The notes: generated by a model not told the origin, from the letters alone. A stretch of DNA of 64,000 nt from Zoroaster sp. YZ-2022 (GCA_029582265.1 CM055816.1:27014366-27078365); one strand, 5' to 3'. Numbered from the stretch's first letter, positions 35,993 to 47,894 are shown. Translations and numbers: made by a program.

Positions 35993-37567
35993 AACCATTA
36001 TCTTTAATTGAAAAATTCTGTTGACTTTCTTTTCATGCACCAGTAAAAGTTGTTTTTTAAAGTTTAACAATACTAGCCAAAACCAATTAATGGCAGGGAC
36101 TACATGTTCACTTGGAATATTTGTTGGAATATTTAGTACTTCAGAAAAAATTATTCTTTTCATTGCAAATTAGACCTTGAAGTTTGGATAACCTTTATCC
36201 TGCATGAAATGGATTATTATTGATGGGTGCAAAAATGGATGGAAAAGGAGTATCATGACCATGACAAAATAAAGCAGAAGTGTCATTCAAAAGATAAATT
36301 TGTTTTGCATTTCCTTTATTACTTATTAATTGTGTGTATTAACGAAGAATGTGTTTTATCAATTTAAATATTTACACAAAACATTGACAATTAATAACCA
36401 ATACTGAACTTTTTAAAGATGATAAAAGATTTACAAATTGGTCTCTGCAGGCAGGGTTAGAATCAGGGTTGCCCAAAGCGGGTGGGGCTCAAGGCAAGGA
36501 GATGGGGGATGGGAAACGAAACCCCAAAATATTGAGATGTATGGTCAATTTAGATTGTTTTCACATGATCAATTAAATTGCAATACTACCCCACAACACC
36601 ATGGATCTTACCCTGGGAGTAAGGGTAGAGGACTGGGGGATCAGACGGGTTCAGGCCTTTATTCAAGGCAATTTTTTAAACTGGTTCATTTTTTACAATG
36701 ACAAATATTCCCAAATATGGAATCCCCTCTTCAAAACTCTTCCAAACATAAAAACATAGCCCATGTGAACTATTCAAATTATATTAAATTGAAATGTACA
36801 TTAAAATGTACAGTTTTCAAAAATAGCCGAAAGAGGGCGCTATTTTCATGTCATTCAAATGCAAATATCTGCCAAACGGGCAAGTTTCGTGATTGTGGAT
36901 TTATATATTAGCAATTTACATGTAATGATCTACTGTTTCCACGCTCATGCCTGATATGTGTCACAAAACTCAATTTCTGAACACACTCATTGCACACCCC
37001 CTAGTCTAGTAGTCTGAAGTCAAATTACACGCCGAACTTATCTCTCGTAGCCATAGTCTCTTGTCAAGTCGCACTTGACACCACTGATGCGAGTTTTGTC
37101 ATGAAACCTTTCTGAAGAGAAAACCATATTTACCAAGTTCAGACTTAATTTGGTTGGAGGAATTTAAAATTATATGGGATGACTGAACCGGAAGTTAATG
37201 TATTCAGCACATGTTATTTTCATTATATATCATAAAAACACATATCTCCTGAAGTAACTCATATTATGAGGAACAATTTTGTGAAGTATGAATGACGTCA
37301 CATAATTGAACCAGAAGTTCATGTATTCAGTATAACACAATATGTGGTATTTTATATATATTACATATTATGAAAACTCATATCTCCTGAAGTAACTCTT
37401 GTCTTTTAATAACTTTAGGTGATGATGTCATATTAGGCGCACTGAACACCTTGAGTTTGTTTTAACAAACTCTATACCTCTAGTTATTTCATTGCTATTA
37501 TATGATGTGGTGTTACAACATTGTTGATTATGGAAGTCAAAGGTTCAGGTCATCGGCAACCGTACTA

Positions 37568-37655
37568 CCCTGATTGGGAGATACTTGTACCCTGATTGGG
37601 AGATACTTGTACCCTGATTGGGAGATACTTATACCCTGATTGGGAGATACTTGTA
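37568..37655. repeat. 22-bp tandem repeat, four units
   Basis: CCCTGATTGGGAGATACTTG plus TA, four near-identical copies. Copy 2 of the mosaic repeat has two at 27636-27692. The LINE fragment to the right inserted within this array. Confidence 0.9.
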
Positions 37656-37880
37656 CAATACAATACAATACGATACAATGAAGGCATTTATATAATTATA
37701 AAATAAATGAGTCTTGAGAGATGTTTTAAATTGACTCAATGAAGAAGCATGACGGATACCAGATGGTAGCTCATTCCAAATGCTGGGTGCAGCAGTATAG
37801 AAACCCTTGTTAGCTGCAGTTAAATGTGTAGTTGGCTTTTTGAAGATCCGGGAATCAGAATTTGAATGGAGTCCACTGAT
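37656..37880 (-). mobile_element. 5'-truncated LINE 3' end with (CAATA)n tail
   Basis: The minus strand encodes FYTAAPSIWNELPSGIR then FKTSLKTHLF, the standard last ~60 residues of CR1/L2/Jockey-type reverse transcriptases (F..AAP..WN.LP..IR). The element's 3' end, at the low coordinate, is a CAATA microsatellite as in LINE tails. It interrupts sequence that is continuous in copy 2 (27680), so the insertion is younger than the repeat. Confidence 0.85.
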
Positions 37881-39135
37881 TAGGACCCTATTCTCCCAAT
37901 CAGGATAGTACTGCACCTCAGGAAGCCTTTGACTAATGTTCATATGGTCATCGGTAACCATTCTACCATGATTAGGATCCTGTTCTCCCAATGAAGATAT
38001 AACTGGACCCCACCAGGATAGCCCACCATGGTAAGGCTAATCAGGTTAGTATATATCTCAATCAGGATAGTATAGTTGACATCAACCTTGTTAGCCCTGT
38101 TATAGTACCATCATGCCGAGTCCTGAAAAATGATTAAATATTTGTAAGAGTCTTGGAAATATCACACCGATATCATACTGTTATGACTGCATTATTTGTC
38201 TGGTGTTGGTATACCCTGTAAATCTAGTCTACTAAAGGGGAACTACAGAATGTTTCACTTTTTAAATAAAAGGTTGTTATGGAAAGGATTTTGCTTATGT
38301 TATTAACATTGGATGATTTCTTGATGGGTATTGATAACTTGGATTGTTGGTTCACTCTTGTCATGGTAAATGAACAATGATTGACAATGTTGAACCAATA
38401 AAAGTAACAAGGGATATGATATGCTTTCATTGTAGTCTTGTGTGTCCAGCTCAACACATTTTGTTTTGTAGTCTTGTGTGTCCAGCTCAACACATTTTGT
38501 TGTTGTAGGATGGCAATTGGTGATTCATTAATAGCACAGGTCGTCAATGACGTCACAAACATTGCAGAAATTGGTTTCAGACAAACGTATTTTTAGCAAA
38601 TTAGACGAATAGCAATCAAAGCTAGGCGCTAGGCGTTGCGTGACGATCCCGCTTTTGAGTTTCCCAACCAGTGGTGCTTGAGCGCATGCGTGAAGGGCCT
38701 ATATTGTAAACGATTGCCAATCACGTGTGTGTAATAATCACTCTGATTTGATGTAGTGTATGAATGTCAATTGGTCAATTTGTGATAACCCCCCCCCCCT
38801 TTGCCGATTGCCAATCACATGTGATTTTATGTAATGACTCTGATCGCACGTAGTGTATGAATGTCAATTTGGTCAGTTTGACCCCTCCCCCTCTTGCTGA
38901 TTGTCAATCACATGTGATGTGTAATAATCACTGATTGGATATTTTGTATGAATGTCGATTGAGCAATTTGTGGTAACCATCCTGAAACAGGGGCAGATAG
39001 CCAGGGTGGCTAAGGGTTGGAAGGCAAACTTCAAACACTTTTACATCCCTCTCCATTGATACCACTAGTGATGGCCGTGGCTTGGTGGCGTTAAAAGGGA
39101 CAGAAAAGGGATATACACAATAATTTTTACACCCC

Positions 39136-39712
39136 ACCCTCTCCATTGACACCCCCTCCATCGACACCCCTCCGTCGACACCCCCTCCATAGACACCCCC
39201 TCCATCGACACCCCCCTTCACTGACACATCCTCCATCAACACCCCTCCATAGACACCCCCTCCGTCGACATCCCCTCCAATAACACCTCCATCGACACCC
39301 CCTCCATCGACACCTTCATCGACACCCCTCCATCGACACCCCCTCCATCGACACCCCTCCATCGACACCCCTCCATCGACACCCCCTCCATCGACACCTT
39401 CATCGAGACCCCCTCCATCTACACCCCCTTCACTGACACCTCCATCGACACCCCTCCATAGACACCCCCTCCGTCGACATCCCCTCCAATAACACCTCCA
39501 TCGACACCCCCTCCATCGACACCCCCTCCATCAACACCTTCATCAACACCCCTCCATCGACACCCCCTCCGTCGACACCCCCTCCAATGACACCCCTCCA
39601 TGACACCCCTCCATCGACACCCCCTCTACTGACACCCTCCATCGACACCCTCCGTCGACACCCTCTCCGTCGACACCCCCTCCAATGACACCCCCTCCAA
39701 TGACACCCCTAA
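39136..39712. repeat. expanded 15-bp minisatellite, about 40 units
   Basis: Same unit as 19203-19392 (CCCTCCATCGACACC and one-base-shorter forms), with internal higher-order duplication: a block with CCTTCACTGACAC..CCAATAACACC occurs at about 39210-39300 and 39425-39505. A 75-bp non-repetitive stretch (39061-39135) separates it from the leading units. Long minus-strand frames (MEGVSMEG..) are artefacts. Confidence 0.9.
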
Positions 39713-42387
39713 TCACAAATGCTCCTGTAATGATGGTACCTGCACCTCGTTGTTGAAATGATCGAAACGTCGAGTTGTAACCTCCAGTCCTTTGCAGGAT
39801 CGATACAAGTCAATTGAGAGTTTCACATGGTGTCACCACCGTAAACAGTTTAGACTGAAGATAAGAAATGTCAGTATGGATACCGACTTGTGATGTTAGA
39901 AAATGCCTATTTCACAGGCCCTTAAGTCTAGAGATGATTGTGTACTTGTTTTGAGACGAGATTGTAGTATAAATAAAGGAAATCACATTCACATATATTT
40001 CGAATTAAAGAGACATTAAGTCTTTGAATGGTTGATAATGTAATAACTAAGTACGAGATTATTAAAGGCATACAACTCTAAAGCCGCCGTGTTACTCGTT
40101 GCATGCTCCCATCCCCCCCCCCCTTCCCCAAAAGAAAAGAATAAGAAAAACCCTTCTTAGCTAGCGATCGACGCCAGTAATTTGGGGGAGTAATTAGTCT
40201 TGCACCAGTGTTCTAGCCATGATGAAATTATAGAGTAGGGGCATTTGTATGAGACGAATCTGTGAGCGCGTAGCACGAAGCCACTACGGTGTGGGGTCCG
40301 GTGCCCGTTTAAAGGCCCCGGGAAATGTTTAGGTTGTAGATGCTCTCTGGTGCAATCTGAGGCTATTTAGAGCCATATTGTATATGATTTATAACACAAA
40401 ACCATATTTTTTTAGACATAAAAATATTTCTTGCTTTTCAATTGGTAGGTTTTAACATGTTTACACGTGCACGTGTTTCATTTTCTCAACTAATATCAAA
40501 CCCATTTTTTAATTTAAAATGGAGAAGGGCATTCAGGACTCATGTTATTATTGTTGAAATTATTGTTTTATTCACTTTACTTGAGTAAAGTTAATCGGTT
40601 TTATCAATATCACAAGATTTTTGTTATTTTTGTGCGATATTGATCGTGATCGCAGTGAATATATAAGAGCGTAAAATCTCATAATATATTATTTACAATC
40701 CATCCGCAGAGGAAACGCTAATAGTAAGCCATTAGTCTAAGTGGCTTTTCCTTTTAATAGCGTAAATTGAATCTTGTAGTTATTCATACCAGTAGGAGTT
40801 TTGTGTACGTAGGCAGAATAACAACGAGAAAATAAACAAATTAAAAATCCTACATATTTCAATTGGGAAAGTCAGTCTGGGCATCTAGGGGTTCCGGGGA
40901 TCGGTAGAGATCCAGAGTCGTGTAGGGGTAGTAGGTTAGCTAGGGTTCCTACTTATACCATCCCTCTCGTCGTCTCTTGAAGTCACTGCCACTTTTAAAC
41001 CTTATAAAAATATTTCTTGCTTTTCAATTGGTAGGTTTTAACATGTGTAATTCGTAGTTCATCCTCAAAATAGCGGGAACCGAAACATTAAACAACTCCC
41101 TTTTGAGTAAACAAAACTCACGTAGGAAAATTCAAGATTAGTGTGCACATACAGAAAACTATAGGTTTATTATCTGTATCATGAAAATATGTTGAACGAA
41201 ATGAAGTAATAGGAAAAGAACAATAAATTATACAATAATCAGGATTCTGGAATTTAATTACATAAAATGATTAAAGGCGCCAAATACTAAGGAAATTTAT
41301 AACGCGTTCGTCCTCCGGAGCGATCTTGAAAAAATCTTGAAGCCGCGGAAGACTTCTTGAAAAATGGTGTGTCCTCAAAACGTGTGTCCTCAATGTAGGC
41401 TGGATAAAAATTCCTGAAGGCCACCTCACATTAGGTGATAAAATAAATTAAATGAGAACAACTTCTCCTTGTAGAAAACTTTAAGAATCAAAAGAAACTG
41501 TCTCACTTGAGACAAGCTCAGTAAACTATCAAACTATCAAACTTGCCAACCTCAAAACTTTATCATAAGACACAGCTTGTGTCTTTAAGTTTCGGGATGC
41601 AATAATTAAACAAAGAGCACAAGAAATACTTAAATATAAAAATTTAAAAATTTAAATAAAAATTAAAATGAAACATCTCTCGTAGAGTTAAATATCTGTC
41701 CTCCAAAACTCTATTACAAGACAACAGTTTGTGTCCCTAAGTTTTGTGTACATTGAACAGTTCAAGAATAGAATCATATAAAAGGAACATAATAATAAAA
41801 TAAATTAGCAACCTCTTCCATAGAAATAAATATTCTAATATCAAAACTTTATCATAAGACAGCAGTTTGTATCTTTAAGTTTTGATAAGGAAAATATTTG
41901 CCAAATCACTAAAACACAGTGAATAAGAAAATATGCAAGATACTCATAAAACTCAAGAAATCAGACTCCAAACTTAACCTCAAGAAGTTAAGTTTGAACA
42001 AAAAAATAAAACTAAGATAAAATCTCATATGGAAGCACATTAATACATAAGGTAATTTATATCTAACTTTAAACTCACCTATTAAAAAGAGCCAACATTC
42101 GTAGAGTAAATTATGATAAAATGAAGTCGGAAAACCTCTGAAGAAACTAGATGACAGAGCTGCCTGTGATCAGGACGATGGCTGGGGCGAGAATGCTAGG
42201 TCCAGCCAAACTTGGGGCAAACAATTCCCTCACCCCAAGCCCTGATCACATGGTCAAGCCAGACCCTTATTGGACAATTTAAAAGGTATCACTCCAAAGC
42301 TGATTGGTCACTGTGTAACCGGGCAGATAAGATATTACAGTGATTTCACACCCTACCCCAAGCTGGGAAGGTGCCTTCAAGGATTAA

Positions 42388-43088
42388 AGGGGGACTGACA
42401 GGGATTTAAATCAAACAGTTAAATATGTGATCGTTTTATTCTTTTATATCAGTAAAAGATCAATAAAAATTTTGTTTTGTGTTTTTATTGTTTTTGAGAG
42501 TGTTATTTTACCATTGTAAAAATGCCCGCCCACTTTTACGCCCTGCACGGAGGAGCTGTTCGTGACGTCATGTCGGGAAGAGAAATTCGGCTCAAAACTC
42601 GACTCAAAATGATCGCTGCACAAAACTATGTGAGCCGCTGGACCTGACCACTTTACTCTTGTCAGTCGAACTTTGCTCATCCAAATATGGCGATATTTTG
42701 GGTCACTTGGAAACAGATGAAGGCTAACACCGTCTTTGGTGGTGTTGCTGCATCCTGCAGAAACACATCTTCCCGGCATTTTATTAGTTCCGGAAACAAA
42801 AATCACGGAATAAATGAAATCGACGCTACGTGTGTGAAACGTTTGTATGTATATGTACATCATGTACACATGGGATCTTCCCGACCTTACGTCACATATC
42901 TTATGCAAATGAAGCTTCCACCATGGGGCGGGGTTGCCTCCCCCAAACACTTCAAAAATTGTTTTAAAATACTCAGAAATCAATGTACTCAGAAATCAAT
43001 GATTAAATAGACACAGGTGGGTCTCAAAAACAATATTTTATTACAAAACGCCTTAACGTAAGGCGTAGTAAAGGATGTCAGTCCCCCT
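42388..43088. mobile_element. 701-bp TTAA-flanked TIR element carrying a THAP ORF
   Basis: TTAA on both sides (42384-42387 and 43089-43092) and perfect 13-bp TIRs AGGGGGACTGACA. TTAA duplication is the piggyBac hallmark, but these ends do not start with the usual CC, so class is open. The interior contains a THAP-domain ORF and no transposase catalytic region. Confidence 0.75.
42444..42779 (-). CDS. THAP-domain protein, 111 aa, within a TIR element
   Basis: The ATG at 42779 starts MPGRCVSAGC, the usual THAP opening. A longer upstream frame exists but its first codon is TTG and it has no homology. C2CH zinc ligands: C5, C10, C54, H57 (LCSDHF), with P24 and W33 in the expected places. Residues 1-65 cover most of a THAP domain; the terminal AVPTIF box is absent, and the tail (66-111) is low-complexity and unrelated. 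THAP domains bind DNA in P-element transposases and host regulators. Here the domain sits alone inside a 701-bp TIR element, so it is probably the first exon or a remnant of a transposon-encoded DNA-binding protein, not a host gene. The zinc site is intact. Confidence 0.75.
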   Translation of the reverse strand: MPGRCVSAGCSNTTKDGVSLHLFPSDPKYRHIWMSKVRLTRVKWSGPAAHIVLCSDHFESSFEPNFSSRHDVTNSSSVQGVKVGGHFYNGKITLSKTIKTQNKIFIDLLLI

Positions 43089-43440
43089 TTAAAGGTCTGT
43101 CACCTACATAGCACCAAGGAAGGGAAAACTATTGTGAGGGTAAACTTGTGAACTCACACTTAATTAAAAACAAAAACATGCAACAGGTGCATCTTCACTT
43201 TACCAAGTAACAGGAAGATTAACACCTAATCATAAACAGAAGTAGGGGTAGAACAAAGGCTAGCAGGAAGACAAGAAATTAACGCTATTCACAAGGCCAG
43301 CTTGTGAATATATATAAGCACATATGTTTCCAAAGGAGTAAGAAATTAGTACATAAAGAAATTAATACATTAAGAAATTAATATAGTTTACAGAAAAGAA
43401 AATTAGTAACCTAAGACCTCTTTTAGGTCGGGGTTACATC

Positions 43441-45105
43441 CGTTAACACGTGCACGTGTTTCATCTCATGTAATTCTGTCACATTTTTCTCAACTAATAT
43501 CAAACCCATTTTTAAATTTAAAATGGAGTAGGGCCTATAGGACAAATGTTATTATTGTTGTGAATCTTGTTATTATCTATACCAGTAGGAATTTGCAATG
43601 GACTGGAACTGACAGGTTGACATTTCGCAATAGTTTGCAGATATTGTCTTCTTATTTTCAGCTAGCACAACATATTCATCTCTTAACCCTGTGATGTGGT
43701 GAATTGTCCATTGGATATAATCATCTTGTCCTGTTTATTTTTAACCTTGAATCCCGCAACACCTGCCTCATTGCTATGATGTTATAATACGTTATAACAA
43801 CAGTTTAGCCATTTTCAATGAAAGAAAAAGAAATAGCAACTAACAACTAAGCAATTAATCAAATATAAAACTTTGAAATTTTCTTCTTAAATTTCTCGAA
43901 ATTTTATTAATCACTGCCTACGTACACAAATGCATATATAACTTATGAAGAAGATAGAGCGAGATGTATGATCTTACCACTGGATTTATCCTTTTCAAAA
44001 CTTATATACGTCATACGCGCGCGTATTGAAAGCACGCACACTTTATTTTCAACTTGTGACTCCAAGGCAATAATAATTCAATGTGTTATTACAAAGACTG
44101 AACTGTTTTCCATGATTTCAAAAGGATTGTATCGCTGACATGGTAGCCATTGGTGTATTTCTATTCTTTTACAAAACATACATCACGTCCAAGTATAATA
44201 CTTAACGATTTATTCTAGAATTCTATAAAGAAAAAGTGGGCAGTACATTTGTGTACGTAGACAGAATAACAACGAGAAAATAAACAAATTAAAAATCCTA
44301 CATATTTCAATTGGGAATGTCAGTCTGGGCATCTAGTGGTTCCGGGGGATCGGGAGAGGTCCAGAGTCGTGTAGGGGTACTAAGTTAGCTAGGGGTCCTA
44401 CTTATACCATCCCTCTCGTCGTCTCTAGAAATCACCACCACTTTTAAACCTTACCCCCTCATCAGACACCACGTAAAGGCACAAATGCATTTGCTTGTTG
44501 CTTCATGAAAACTAATACTAAGTATCATTGGTAGATCGGGGGAGCCAGGGGGAAGATTAGCGGATAAAGGAGGCAGGCAAAGATGACAAGTGTCCATTCA
44601 TCACCTTGCAATTAATTTACCCTATACTTTATATATGTGGACCTCTTTTAGGCAGTTTCACCCCTTTTTGATGTCTCATTTTCATTTCAGCTACCCTGGA
44701 TCCACCCTGCTTATAAAAGGCGTCAGTACTGTTTGGACTGTTATAGATAATATTAGTCTGTCACAAAAATCTAGCTGAATATGTACCTCTCCATATATAA
44801 TTTACAAGCCGACTGCAGGTGGAAACACTTAATGAAACACTAAATTGGCCTGTCATCAAAAAGACTTCAAATTTGACAAAATAATGTTATTACTATAAAT
44901 TATTATACGTATGACATAATAATCGTTACCAGCACACTATTACCATTAAAATTCAGTAGTCTGTTCTCAGTAAGAGCTGAATACTCTCATATATTATTTA
45001 CAAGCCGACTACGTGTGGAAACACTTAATGAGCCATTTCAAGTCCAAATACCTTGACTTGTAATTCCTTAATTGTTATAATCTTAAACCATTTGGTGTAT
45101 TGATA
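43441..45105. repeat. mosaic repeat, copy 4
   Basis: Runs from CACGTGCACGTGTTTCATCT through GGAATGTCAGTCTGGGCATC (44314) and GATTAGCGGATAAAGGAGGC (44556) to GACTGTTATAGATAATATTA (44736) and CCGACTACGTGTGG (45005). Includes the palindrome ATACGCGCGCGTAT (44012) also in copies 1 and 5. A deletion near 43560 joins two modules. Confidence 0.8.
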
Positions 45106-45189
45106 AGGTGGTGATTGGGGGGAGGGAGTTCTTCTACCATACATGTTCTATGTGTGTCCACCGTTTTGTCAGTGTATTGTTGTTTACCC

Positions 45190-45405
45190 CAGCGGCGTAG
45201 CCAGGACTTTTTCAGTGGGGGGGGGGGGGGGCACAGGGGGCATTGCTTTTCAGTGGGGGGAGCATGGGGTATGGGTTTTTCCCTTTTCTTTTTTTTTCTT
45301 CTGTTTTTGGGGCACTATTAGGATTTTTCGTGGGGGCACTTGGGGGCCACTGGAAATTTGTGTGGGGGGCACGTGCCCCCCCAGGCCCCCGTGGCTACGC
45401 CGCTG
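45190..45405. mobile_element. hAT-like MITE, G-rich (216 bp)
   Basis: 13-bp perfect TIRs CAGCGGCGTAGCC and exact 8-bp target duplications GTTTACCC (45182-45189 and 45406-45413). The interior has G-runs and GGGGCAC blocks. The CAGCGGCGTAGCC end is a familiar one for non-autonomous hAT elements of marine invertebrates (recalled, not searched). Overlapping plus-strand open frames are artefacts. Confidence 0.93.
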
Positions 45406-45413
45406 GTTTACCC

Positions 45414-47580
45414 CCTTTCATTGGGCCCTGCTGCCTGGATTCGCCTTCAGCTAATACAACATTACAATCATTGTACACTATAATTGACATTTTGAAGAGT
45501 TTGAACAAAGTCTTGTATAAAACGATGTCAACAAATCTTTTGAAATATTCTTGTCTGAAGACCAGTGTTCTAGCCATGATGAAATTATAGGGTAGGGGCA
45601 TTTGTATGAGACGAATCTGTGAGCGCGTAGCGCGAAGCCACTACGGCGTGTGGTCCGGGGCTCGTTTAAGAGCTTCGGGAAATGTTTAGGTTCTAGATGC
45701 TCTCTGGTGCAATCTGAGGCTATTTAGAGGCATATTGTATATAATTTATAACACAAAACCATATTTTTTTAGACATAAAAATATTTCTTGCTTTTCAATT
45801 GGTAGGTTTTTAACACGTTTACACGTGCACGTGTTTCATCTCATGTAATTCTGTCACATTTTTCTCAACTAATATCAAACCCATTTTTTAATTTAAAATG
45901 GAGAAGGGCCTTCAGGACAAATGTTATTTTTGTTGAAATTATTGTTTTATTCACTTTACATTGGATTGTTGTTAGTAATAATTGTAGCTTTAAACATGTG
46001 AGTCAAGTTAATCGTTTTTATCAATATCACATGTTGGCTTTTTTTGTGTGATATTGATCGTGATCGCAGTGAATTTATAAGAGCGTACAATCTCATAATA
46101 TATAATTTACAATCCATCCGCAGGGGAAACGCTAATAGTTAGCCATTAATTAGTCTAATGGCTTTTCCTGTTAATAGCGTAAATTGAATCTTGTTATTAT
46201 CTATACCAGTAGGAATTTGCAATGGACCGGAACTGACAGGTTGACATTTCGCAATAGTTCGCAGATATTGTCTTCTTATTTTCAGCTAGCACAACATATT
46301 CATCTCTTAACCCTGTGATGTGGTGAATTGTCCATTGGATATAATCATCTTGTCCTGTTTATTTTTAACCTTGAATCCCGCAACACCTGCCTCATTGCTA
46401 CGATGTTATAATACGTTATAACAACAATTTAGCCATTTTCAATGAAAGAAAAAGAAATAGCAACTAACAACTAAGCAATTAATTAAATATAAAACTTTGA
46501 AATTTTCTTCTTAAATTTATCGAAATTTCATTAATCACTGCCTACGTACACAAATGCATATGAAGAAGATAGAGCGAGATGTATGATCTTACCACTGGAT
46601 TTATCCTTTTTCAAAACTTATATGCGTAATACGCGCGCGTATTGAACTCACGCACACTTTATTTTCAACTTGTGACTCCAAGGCAATATTAATTCAATGT
46701 GTTATTACAAAGACTGAACTGTTTTCCATGATTTCAAAAGGATTGTATCGCTGACATGGTAGCCATTGGTGTATTTCTATTCTTTTACAAAACATACATC
46801 ACGTCCAAGTATAACACTTAACGATTTCGTCTAGAATTCTATAAAGAAAAAGTGGGCAGTACATTTGTGTACGTAGACAGAATAACAACGAGAAAATAAA
46901 CAAATTAAAAATCCTACATATTTCAATTGGGAATGTCAGTCTGGGCATCTAGTGGTTCCGGAGGAGTCGGGAGAGGTCCAGAGTCGTGTCGGGGTACTAG
47001 GTTAACATTACCTCCTCATCAGACACCACGTAAAGGCACAAATGCATTTGCTTGTTGCTTCATGAAAACTAATACCAAGTATCATTGGTAGATCAGGGAA
47101 CCAGGGGGAAGAGTAGCGGATAAAGGAGGCAGGCAAAGAGGACAAGTGTCCATTCATCATCTTGCAATAAATTTACCCTTTACTTTATATACGTGGACCC
47201 CTTTGAAGCAGTTTCACCCCTTTTTGCTGTACGATGTCTCATTTTCATTTCAGCTACCCTGAATCCACCCCTGATTATAAAAGGTGTCTGTACTGTTTGG
47301 ACTGTTAAAGATAATATTAGTTTGTCATCAAAAACAAATTTATTGATTTTCATATCTCTCGTTGACAAATGATTTATATAATATTCGGTAGTTTTATTGT
47401 CATTTAGTTTGAGCTAATAACAAGCACAACAATTAATAATACCGAACAAAAAACGCTTAAAATTCAATAGTCTGTTCTCAGTAAGAGCTGAAACCTCTCA
47501 TTATAATACGAGCCAACAGCGGGCGGAAAAACGTAATGAAACACGAAATTGTCCTGTCATCAAAAAGACAATTATACCCA
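45414..47580. repeat. mosaic repeat, copy 5, with 5' extension
   Basis: 45414-45540 (CAGCTAATACAACATTACAA) has a relative at 58690-58780. 45560-45725 (GGGGCATTTGTATGAGACGA; GTGAGCGCGTAGC) matches 40205-40370. From 45725 the standard module order follows and ends near 47580. It is the copy closest to the right parts of copies 1 and 4. Confidence 0.78.
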
Positions 47581-47586
47581 TATTAA

Positions 47587-47809
47587 AGGGACAATATCGT
47601 CAGGATCAAACAGGGCATGGAATCGGAGTACATGCTAGTTTAGATTAACTCATCAGTGACTGAAAATAATACACCACATAATAAAGTCATATTATCATTG
47701 CTGCTGCATAAATGAGCCAGTGATTTTCAGTCACATTTTTTATCTTAAACTAGATCACCGATTCAATGCCCTGTTGAAAGTCTGCTCTGATCGTGACGAT
47801 ACTGTCCCT
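47587..47809. mobile_element. TTAA-type MITE (223 bp)
   Basis: TTAA at 47583-47586 and 47810-47813. TIRs AGGGACA(A/G)TATCGTCA continue inward with CAGGGCATGGAATCGG against the inverse of CCGATTCAATGCCCTG. A truncated relative is at 35880-35992, and an end-like sequence (AAAGGGACAATATCGTCACG) is at 23488. Confidence 0.82.
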
Positions 47810-47894
47810 TTAACAAAGAATCGTATTGATATTATAAATACTTCCTCAGTTTTTAGTTTATGTTTCAATTAAAATATGTTAAGACGTGTACAAT

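Larger units (their letters stand above)
32372..37480. mobile_element. 5.1-kb insertion block within mosaic copy 3
   Basis: Comparison with 27496-27520 shows uninterrupted CACATAATTATTTCGTTG; here it is split with TTA present on both sides. The block begins GGTGTTCGAGCTACGGCGTG and ends AACTCTATACCTCTAG. It contains repeats related to 12966-14600 (CTCTCCTTCCGGTCGAAA; ATGACGTCA), two MITEs and a MITE half. The two ends are not clear TIRs, so it may be several nested insertions. Open frames at 35093-35437 (minus) and 35503-35590 (plus) have no recognised family. Confidence 0.65.
31602..41045. repeat. mosaic repeat, copy 3, with two insertions
   Basis: Starts in CTTATTTTTCTTATTGGAAG (as 18312 and 26725). 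It is split at 32371 by a 5.1-kb insertion and resumes at 37481 (TTATTTCATTGCTATTATAT). It is further split at 37656-37880 by a LINE 3' end. Minisatellites are enlarged at 39136-39712. The module matching 20105-20740 of copy 1 is deleted near 40800. At about 41000 the sequence jumps back to TTTTCAATTGGTAGGTTTTA, a rearranged junction leading into copy 4. Confidence 0.75.
41046..43440. mobile_element. 2.4-kb insertion block in the mosaic repeat
   Basis: Sequence continuous in other copies (AACATGTTTACACGTGCACG) is interrupted between 41045 and 43441. The block holds three iterated hairpins near 41555-41597, 41700-41746 and 41838-41883, each of the type AAAACTTTATCATAAGACA ... TGTxTCTTTAAGTTTT. 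It also holds a smaller hairpin TTCACAAG..CTTGTGAA (43288) and the nested TTAA element. Ends TGTAATTCGTAG and GGGGTTACATCC are not convincing TIRs. Class unknown. Confidence 0.6.

Noticed and set aside
42780..42983. N-terminal extension of the THAP ORF
   Set aside because: First codon is TTG; the natural THAP start is the ATG at 42779.
45115..45590. Overlapping G-rich ORFs of 68-115 aa
   Set aside because: They lie across a hAT MITE with G-runs; no coding evidence.
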